Shown one piece after another: positions 62,158 to 64,000 of a stretch of DNA of 64,000 bases. A program made the position numbers and the translations under genes. The stretch is from Bacteroidota bacterium (GTDB lineage: Bacteria > Bacteroidota > Bacteroidia > Cytophagales > Spirosomataceae), in assembly GCA_020161355.1 (NCBI GenBank), contig JAIUOF010000014.1, forward strand, positions 1 through 64,000. The letters run 5' to 3'. The number at the start of each line of letters is the position of its first letter. The stretch's first letter is position 1. The notes under the pieces are model-generated. The model searched no databases and was not told where the DNA came from. It worked only from the letters and a program-made list of their open reading frames with translations.

Positions 62158-62187
62158 ACCTGCCATTTCTTTAACTTACAGGCAGGT
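62158..62187. repeat. Inverted repeat between ispH and the outer-membrane gene
   Basis: ACCTGCC (62158-62164) and GGCAGGT (62181-62187) form a 7-bp stem with a 16-base loop. It may be a fragment of an ACCTGCC-type dispersed repeat, as also seen in the hairpin at 27250-27283. Confidence 0.4.
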
Positions 62188-62271
62188 AGTATTGTTCCAA
62201 AATTATCAATTAATACCTTCAAAAGAAAAATAATATTTACTTTTGCCTTTCTTTTAATAAAAAAATAAAAA

Positions 62272-63966
62272 GTGCGGAAACTTTTCTCTGGAATTATTTT
62301 ACTCATCGGTTTTTGGATATCAAGCCGTGCTTTCTCCCAAAGTGTTTTTTTGAATAATGACTCCCATCAGGCAGCGTTAATAGAACGATTAGAGGTAAAA
62401 AGAGGTGTTCTGAGCAATTCTTTCCATGATAATGTCAAACCTTTTTCTCGGGAAAATATCGTCAAATATTTTTCCGGATTAGATACGTCTTTTACTAATC
62501 ATATATCTAAAGTAGATAAGGCAAACATCAGATTTTTATTGGCTGATAGCTGGGAGCACACATCGGAAACAGATTCATTTGTAAACAAAAAAACCTTTCT
62601 TAAACATTTTTTTAAAGCAAAATCAGATTTTTACTATTACAAAAATGAAGACTTCGATGTACATATAAATCCGATTTTTCATTTTATGTATGGTAGTGAC
62701 AGTGAAGTTGGTGACTTGAAAAGTAAAGATCTTTTTATCAATACCCGTGGAATCGAGATCAGAGGAAGAGTAAATAAGAAGCTTGGTTTTTATACAATGA
62801 TTACTGAAAACCAGATGGCCAGCCCAAATTATATTGTAAATTTTTATAAACAATACAAAGGATATCCTTATCAGTCATTGGTTAAGCCTAAAGATGAAGA
62901 TATCAAAAACCTGGAAGTGGATTTTTTCTCAGCAATTGGATATATCACCTTTAAACCAATGAAAAGTCTCACCATGAGTTTTGGACATGATAGAAACTTT
63001 ATTGGCTCTGGCATAAGATCTATGGTGCTGAGTGATTTTAGTTCTCCTTATTTACAATTGAAATCGGAACTTAAATTGGGCAGAATGCAATATTTGTCGA
63101 TTTTGGGACAAATGACCAATACCCAAATCCCCAATCCTCTGAACAGCCTTTTGACTTATCCACCAAAGTACCTTGCGTTTCATCATTTGAATTTTAACAT
63201 TGCAAAAAAACTGAATGTCGGTCTTTTTGAATCAGTAATGTATGGTAAGCGTGATTTTGGGTTTGAATTTAATTACCTGAACCCTGTGATATTTTACCGT
63301 TGGGTGGAAGGAAACATCGGGAGCTCAGATAATGCATTTGTTGGAGCCGATTTTAAATTAAATGCTTTTAAATCCCTCAGTTTCTATGGGCAGTACTTCC
63401 TGGATGAGTATAATACCAGAGAATTTAAAAAAGAAGGCTGGTGGGCAAAGAAGTATTCATGGCAACTCGGTGCAAAATATATAGATGTTTTAACCATAAG
63501 AAATCTGGATTTTCAGTATGAGCATAACCGTGCGAGGCCCTTTATGTATTCACATTTCACAACTTATACGAATTACGTAAATTACAGTACACCACTGGCA
63601 CACCCATTAGGGGCCAATTTTAAAGAATCGATATTGAATTTAAAATATCAGCCTTTCCCCAAATTATTCCTTTCGGCGACTGCTATGTATGCTTTGAGAG
63701 GCGAAGACAAAGATTCGTTAAATTATGGAAGTAATCTTTTGTTAAGTAACCGTGACCGCAGAGTTAGTGATTATAATAACAATTTGGGACAGGGGCTAAA
63801 AAACCAAATAAAGCATTATGAGGCAGTGATTAGTTTTATGCCTTATCATAATCTGTTTTTGGATCTGGCCTATCAGCAAAGAAAAGATGTATTTTATGTT
63901 AAACCTGAAAAGATTTTTTACATCGCAATAAGGTTAAATATGGCCAGAAGAAACATGATTTTTTAA
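62272..63966 (+). CDS. Outer-membrane beta-barrel protein, Wzi/RemB-like
   Basis: A 564-residue exported barrel with a signal peptide (LFSGIILLIGFWISSRAFSQ). The body has many amphipathic strands, with aromatic belts such as HMMYGSD-like and FGFEFNYLNPVIFYRWVEG, and it ends in IRLNMARRNMIF. The pattern is that of the capsule-assembly Wzi group and of the RemB gliding protein group in Bacteroidota, which I cannot separate by eye. Start codon is GTG at 62272. It may bind surface polysaccharide. Alone on the plus strand. Confidence 0.75.
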   Translation: MRKLFSGIILLIGFWISSRAFSQSVFLNNDSHQAALIERLEVKRGVLSNSFHDNVKPFSRENIVKYFSGLDTSFTNHISKVDKANIRFLLADSWEHTSETDSFVNKKTFLKHFFKAKSDFYYYKNEDFDVHINPIFHFMYGSDSEVGDLKSKDLFINTRGIEIRGRVNKKLGFYTMITENQMASPNYIVNFYKQYKGYPYQSLVKPKDEDIKNLEVDFFSAIGYITFKPMKSLTMSFGHDRNFIGSGIRSMVLSDFSSPYLQLKSELKLGRMQYLSILGQMTNTQIPNPLNSLLTYPPKYLAFHHLNFNIAKKLNVGLFESVMYGKRDFGFEFNYLNPVIFYRWVEGNIGSSDNAFVGADFKLNAFKSLSFYGQYFLDEYNTREFKKEGWWAKKYSWQLGAKYIDVLTIRNLDFQYEHNRARPFMYSHFTTYTNYVNYSTPLAHPLGANFKESILNLKYQPFPKLFLSATAMYALRGEDKDSLNYGSNLLLSNRDRRVSDYNNNLGQGLKNQIKHYEAVISFMPYHNLFLDLAYQQRKDVFYVKPEKIFYIAIRLNMARRNMIF

Positions 63967-63973
63967 ATTTTGC

Positions 63974-64000
63974 AAAAAAAAGCCCGTGATTAAATCACAG
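63974..64000 (+). terminator. Terminator after the barrel gene, cut by the right edge
   Basis: The sequence AAAAAAAAGCCCGTGATTAA followed by ATCACAG holds an inverted repeat (GTGATT/AATCAC) and the left arm AAAGCC. The window ends before the right arm. Confidence 0.55.

Noticed and set aside
1..64000. CRISPR arrays, integrases, transposases and phage genes
   Set aside because: None seen on either strand. The repeats found are short palindromes or two- to three-copy elements without spacer structure.

Overview
The window looks like chromosomal DNA of a Bacteroidota bacterium, probably Cytophagales. This rests on the protein families, weak or absent Shine-Dalgarno sites, matches to the Bacteroidota promoter (TTG, about 20 bases, TAnnTTTG), and several small palindromic repeats of the kind scattered through Bacteroidota genomes. 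No database was searched, so the lineage is an inference. I see no transposase, integrase, phage gene, rRNA or CRISPR array. There is one tRNA (Asn).

Layout. 1-8235: the 3' part of a DUF4349 gene, a SnoaL-like / GNAT / nitrilase-like set, a Tat-exported phospholipase C with a DUF4180 partner, and an S9 dipeptidyl peptidase. 8236-10340: an AT-rich patch with a tiny hydrophobic ORF and two type II toxin-antitoxin pairs (RelE/ParE-like and RES/Xre) behind a repeated operator-like motif. 10341-16273: a GH2 enzyme bracketed by G-rich repeats, a large AT-rich beta-helix-like membrane protein of unknown function, and a trypsin-like lipoprotein gene with an in-frame stop just after its lipobox. 16429-24615: a hicBA pair, LD-carboxypeptidase, GH92, isochorismatase-like hydrolase, Ada-type repair fusion, flavin reductase, VOC protein and a GH140-like enzyme. 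24841-31006: tRNA-Asn, then the histidine-utilisation operon marR-hutH-hutU-hutI-hutG, with a perfect 28-bp inverted repeat just before the marR start.

31216-41709: membrane and lipid-related proteins, leucyl aminopeptidase, a four-helix-membrane KAP P-loop NTPase (AT-rich, the best anti-phage candidate here), PEP carboxykinase with a clear promoter, an MDR reductase and a secreted LolA-like protein. 41874-43856: anti-sigma factor, SigK-like ECF sigma factor and a fasciclin protein, a grouping that recalls the mycobacterial SigK regulon. 44028-52312: an outer-membrane protein, purU, a four-helix-bundle gene between AT-rich repeats, der, a transporter, and an operon of two unknown lipoproteins preceded by a DUF6934-like gene and a 50-residue ORF joined by an ATGA overlap. 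52510-64000: ABC exporter, DUF423, the coupled mazG-like / pepT / yggS operon, a collagen-like lipoprotein, a TPR-like protein with pyrC, a long plant/cyanobacterial-size IspH and a Wzi/RemB-like outer-membrane barrel.

No single locus is a proven new system. The best leads are the KAP NTPase, the 808-residue beta-helix membrane protein, the 39-codon ORF beside the toxin-antitoxin cluster, the DUF6934 mini-operon, the palindrome before marR, and the interrupted protease gene.
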